Positions 60,801 through 64,000 of a stretch of DNA of 64,000 nucleotides are shown here, one piece after another. A program made the position numbers and the translations under genes. This DNA is from Coniochaeta sp. PMI_546. Taxonomy: Eukaryota > Ascomycota > Sordariomycetes > Coniochaetales > Coniochaetaceae. The number at the start of each line of letters is the position of its first letter. Position 1 is the stretch's first letter. The notes under the pieces were generated by a model. The model did no database searches. It was not told the DNA's origin and saw only the letters and a program-made list of their open reading frames with translations. The stretch spans positions 1,674,001 to 1,738,000 of the forward strand of contig MU271146.1 of the NCBI GenBank assembly GCA_021432605.1. Direction: 5' to 3'.

Positions 60801-63800
60801 CGACCTACTAATGAATCATTTGGTGTGCGGGGGTAAAACCGCCGGAAGACTGTCTGGCCTCGCCGCTCATCCCTCTGCTTAGCAGACCCGTATGCCAGAC
60901 TCACATCCTGGACCCCTGGACAAGCAATGCTACCAAATACTACCCTGATAACCCCACTAGGTCCCCCGAGGCCTAGCCCGGACGGCGGCATCCTCCTGAT
61001 GACAACACCCTCCCCACAACTCGGCTGTCCAGAGTCTAGACTCTTGATGGGCACATGGCAGCGGGAAAACGGTCAACCAAAAGATTATACCTTGAAAAAG
61101 CAACAAACTTATCAGGTGCCTCGCTTGGAGTGGCTGGAAATTACCGGGTACGCGTCTACGATGTGGTATGCCGATTATGAATTTCTAAGTCTAGATCTCA
61201 GAATCTTGAGGCGCTGGGCATGTCTTGACTTGCAGACCGTCCGAAAGTCACCCAGGTGGTCCTTGCATTACCGCGGAGATCCACGGCGCAATCATTGCAT
61301 GGAAAGGGACCACTGGTCATCGAGACTGAACTCAACGTGTGTCCCATGACCGATGCCTTGTTGTGACTGGCAGCAGTGACAAGATGCTCACCGTCAAAAG
61401 CTGCCCTTGATGCAGCGTCCAAGCAAGCCATGTGCACGGGTATACCAGTTGGATCGCATGAGGTGACGTCTTTGCAACCCTGACAGCGACCCCGGAGACG
61501 GGAAGCTGGGTCTCTAGCACGCACTCTTATTACCATTGGGGCCGTGTCGCAGTTTCTGTTGGATCCATCCTGGGAAGATCTAGGGATCAATCTTGCGCCA
61601 CGTTGCTGGCAGGCTTGCTTCAATCCCGTATGCAGATCCATCACGATATCACGATATCACGATATCACATGGTTTAGTGTATAAGCTACAAGCCAAGTGC
61701 TGTCGATTCATGTCGTGAAAAGACACGAGAACAGAGATGCAAGTTGTCACGCCAGGGGCTACAGGTCGACCTTGCAGCGGAGCCTGTGCAGAGTTTTAGG
61801 GACAAGATCTGTCAGCAACCATCGCGCACTCCGGGTGCAATTGCATGTACAGTACAGGACACGTCTCATGGAGGGACCGCACTGGAATTTCATCCCGCCT
61901 TCCCCGATGCCGCCGGGTGTCACTTGCATAAGGTACACTACACATTTGCAGTCCGTGTCCGAATAAACGCGACCCACGCCCTACAGAGAGGAAAAAATGA
62001 CAACTCGTATGCAACTTTGCGGAATATCCATCTTCGCTGTCATGCCATCGCATCTTAAAAGAATGGCCTGGATACTCGTAGTCGCCGTAATGGCGCCTAG
62101 CCCCCGGCGAGGATGCTTAGGCCTCGGTGTACACTGGTTGGAGCACGTCGTACCTTTTTGAGACTTCCACAGTGTACCTTATGCTGACCTTGGGTGCTAC
62201 GACTCGGAGGATTGACGCATTGCGTTCGACTGTGAAGGTGAAGGGTGCATGTAACTGGCAACTCAAGCTCTAAAAGGGGACCACTTTAGCTCTCGCCGAG
62301 ACTACCTACGGCGACTACCAACGACAACCCCTGTATTCTGCTCTGTCAATGTTAATACGTACTCCGTATTACGAACTACGTCACCAGCCAAGGCCAAAAG
62401 CAGTATGTATAGCAGTTATTAGACATCACCACTGAGGGTTGGGCAAGGTGAAGCACCCCGGCTCGCCTGAAAAGACTGGTGCCACTGTGGTGGGTAGTCA
62501 ACCGTCCCCTGCAAGCCTGGACGAGCCAAGGCAACAACAGCTTATCCAATGGGCTCGCCGAAGGCTCCGATCGAATTTGCTAGGGGGTGTGCTAGTTGAT
62601 CGATGTGTGACAGAGATGCAGACACAGATTGCAGGTTCCGCATCCCTGGGGACTTTTCCACGCACGACACAACTCGCTAGCGCCATCAAGGGTGCAGCGC
62701 CTCTCAGGGTCTCGATGGGCTCGGCGCCGTGCCACGTCCTGACTTGCTACTCGCCCGCGTCAAGGATCGGGTCCGGCGACATGGGCTGCGGAGGCATACC
62801 CAACACGGCAACCACCTCCTTCACTATCGTTGTCATGATCAGAGTCAAGCACGAAGGTTTTCCTAGCTCCGGTCTTATTACTGCACTTTTTTTTTGTGAA
62901 CTTCCGCCGGCGATGCTCAAGAGCTGATTGCTGCGTCCCGATCCATTCGCCCGCTCCAGCCATCGTACCCCTCTCTCGACTCTGCGTCGCTACAACCGAC
63001 GGCATCGCGCGGGGGTACCGGTGTCGCTCTCTGCACGCGCCATTCTTCTCGATTCGTGTTCAGAATTGGTGTCTACTTTCTTCATTATTTTTTTCCCCAA
63101 TCGCCAGACTCAAAACGTACCCTGGCCTTCTGTAGTTTCCACACCCATGTCTGACTCACATGTCACTAGGCCCTATGCCCTCATGACAAGAGATTCGCCG
63201 ATTGATTGTTGACCTACTAGCCCTATGGCTGAGGAGGTAAGGGAGTCCCGTGTACCAAATGGACGGGGGCAAGGAAAGCTGAGGTCGTGATGTAACTACG
63301 CAGTCAGGGTTGGATCGATGGAGAAAGCATCCACCACATGCCGTTCCCCATCCTTTTACTCTCATTGTTTCGGATCTTATCCTTGTCATCCTTCTATCTG
63401 AACAGGAACCCCCAGCCGGCATCCATTGTGATCCACGAAGGGCCGTCCTGGGGCTAACGAACTCGCCGAGCGGGTAGGGTCTTTCGATCGCCAACCTTTC
63501 CCCCCCACAGTCATCGAAGCCTGCATACACAAATGTATCTGGGACTTTCCCGCCATCGAAACATAGCTCAGCTGCCGCGAACAAATCGGCATGTATTCTT
63601 CATCGTGTTTCGATCTTTCCATTCGTTCTCTCCTCTATATAAGTAGTATTTGGATCCAGTCGACCCGAGGACGTGCATGACATACCATTATATAATCCCG
63701 CACCGTCCAGCATCCCTGACCATCGGAGTTTATCTTCATGATATCAGATACTACCTCGCCAGAGTCGAACAACGTGGCCCTTCCTATAAAGTTCGAGAGT

Positions 63801-64000
63801 CTCGCAAGAACTTGAACCGCATCATATCGGTAGACAAAAAAGCAACATAGCCTCCTCCCCTGCATATGCAAGTGTGGAAAGATCGGCTGCGGGTAAGAGG
63901 GTTAACATTTATGCTCTGAGCCCTTGATCTTCTAGAAGCATAGACGCCCCATCCGCCTGCTTGATCCGCGTTCCAACCTTTGGCCGCTGTACCAAACTTA
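57810..64000. other. 6.2-kb terminal gene-poor region
   Basis: I found no supportable gene. Small frames are scattered on both strands. Two overlapping frames at 59191-59632 (minus) contain protein-like stretches such as FKLLSTRDRQTWRASHPKHPWTW but are out of frame with each other and may be decayed. TACCTTA-type motifs recur near 60107 and 60278-60296. A TATATAAG box at 63635-63642 could serve a gene beyond the right edge. Confidence 0.4.
61640..61668. repeat. 8-bp tandem repeat (ATCACGAT)
   Basis: Three full copies and a partial fourth of ATCACGAT in non-coding sequence. Confidence 0.85.

Overview
This window looks like chromosomal DNA of a filamentous ascomycete, most likely a Sordariomycete. 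The evidence is short introns (51-184 nt, mostly about 60) with GTRAGT-like donors and CTAAC/CTGAC branch points, C/G-ending codons in genes, and fungus-typical families: HET, URE2-type GST, BIM1-like, GPI-anchored Ser/Thr-rich proteins and a SAP-domain Tho1. No bacterial, viral or intact transposon gene was seen. I built 24 protein-coding gene models by hand from splice signals and family conservation; one runs off the left edge. One degenerate gene copy is also present. No tRNA, rRNA or CRISPR array was found.

Layout. 1-20 kb is mostly conserved housekeeping: the 5' end of a UCH-type deubiquitinase, the splicing branchpoint-binding protein, a HET-domain protein convergent with a GST, a low-complexity protein, a DCR2-like phosphatase and a 1,606-residue protein with a C-terminal methyltransferase-like domain. 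20.1-27.2 kb is a gene desert. 27.2-34.9 kb holds Tho1, a four-AT-hook protein, and a divergent pair made of a purine-type NAT permease and a deaminase-type amidohydrolase. The promoter shared by that pair carries a UaY-like site and several GATA sites. 35.1-37.8 kb is a local family of Cys/His-rich zinc-binding-type proteins: one two-module gene, one one-module gene and one relic. 38.0-47.9 kb has a secreted GH43-fold protein, a 2-oxoglutarate oxygenase, the ER TRAP-alpha/Irc22-like protein, and a GPI-anchored protein divergent from a membrane-tethered BIM1-like protein. The spacer of that last pair carries two inverted SreA-type iron-GATA consensus sites. 49.2-57.8 kb is metabolic: fumarylacetoacetase, a CocE/NonD hydrolase, a small hypothetical protein, a membrane-tailed aldehyde-dehydrogenase-fold protein without its catalytic cysteine, and a LigB/DODA-type extradiol dioxygenase. 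57.8-64 kb has no gene I can support.

The themes most worth follow-up are a probable purine-use module (permease plus deaminase), a probable metal-responsive divergent promoter (GPI protein and BIM1-like), module duplication by an exon with phase-1 introns on both sides, and several likely pseudoenzymes (GH43, ALDH, BIM1-like without its N-terminal His, methyltransferase with a degenerate motif I). Gene models come from the sequence alone; there was no transcript evidence or database search.
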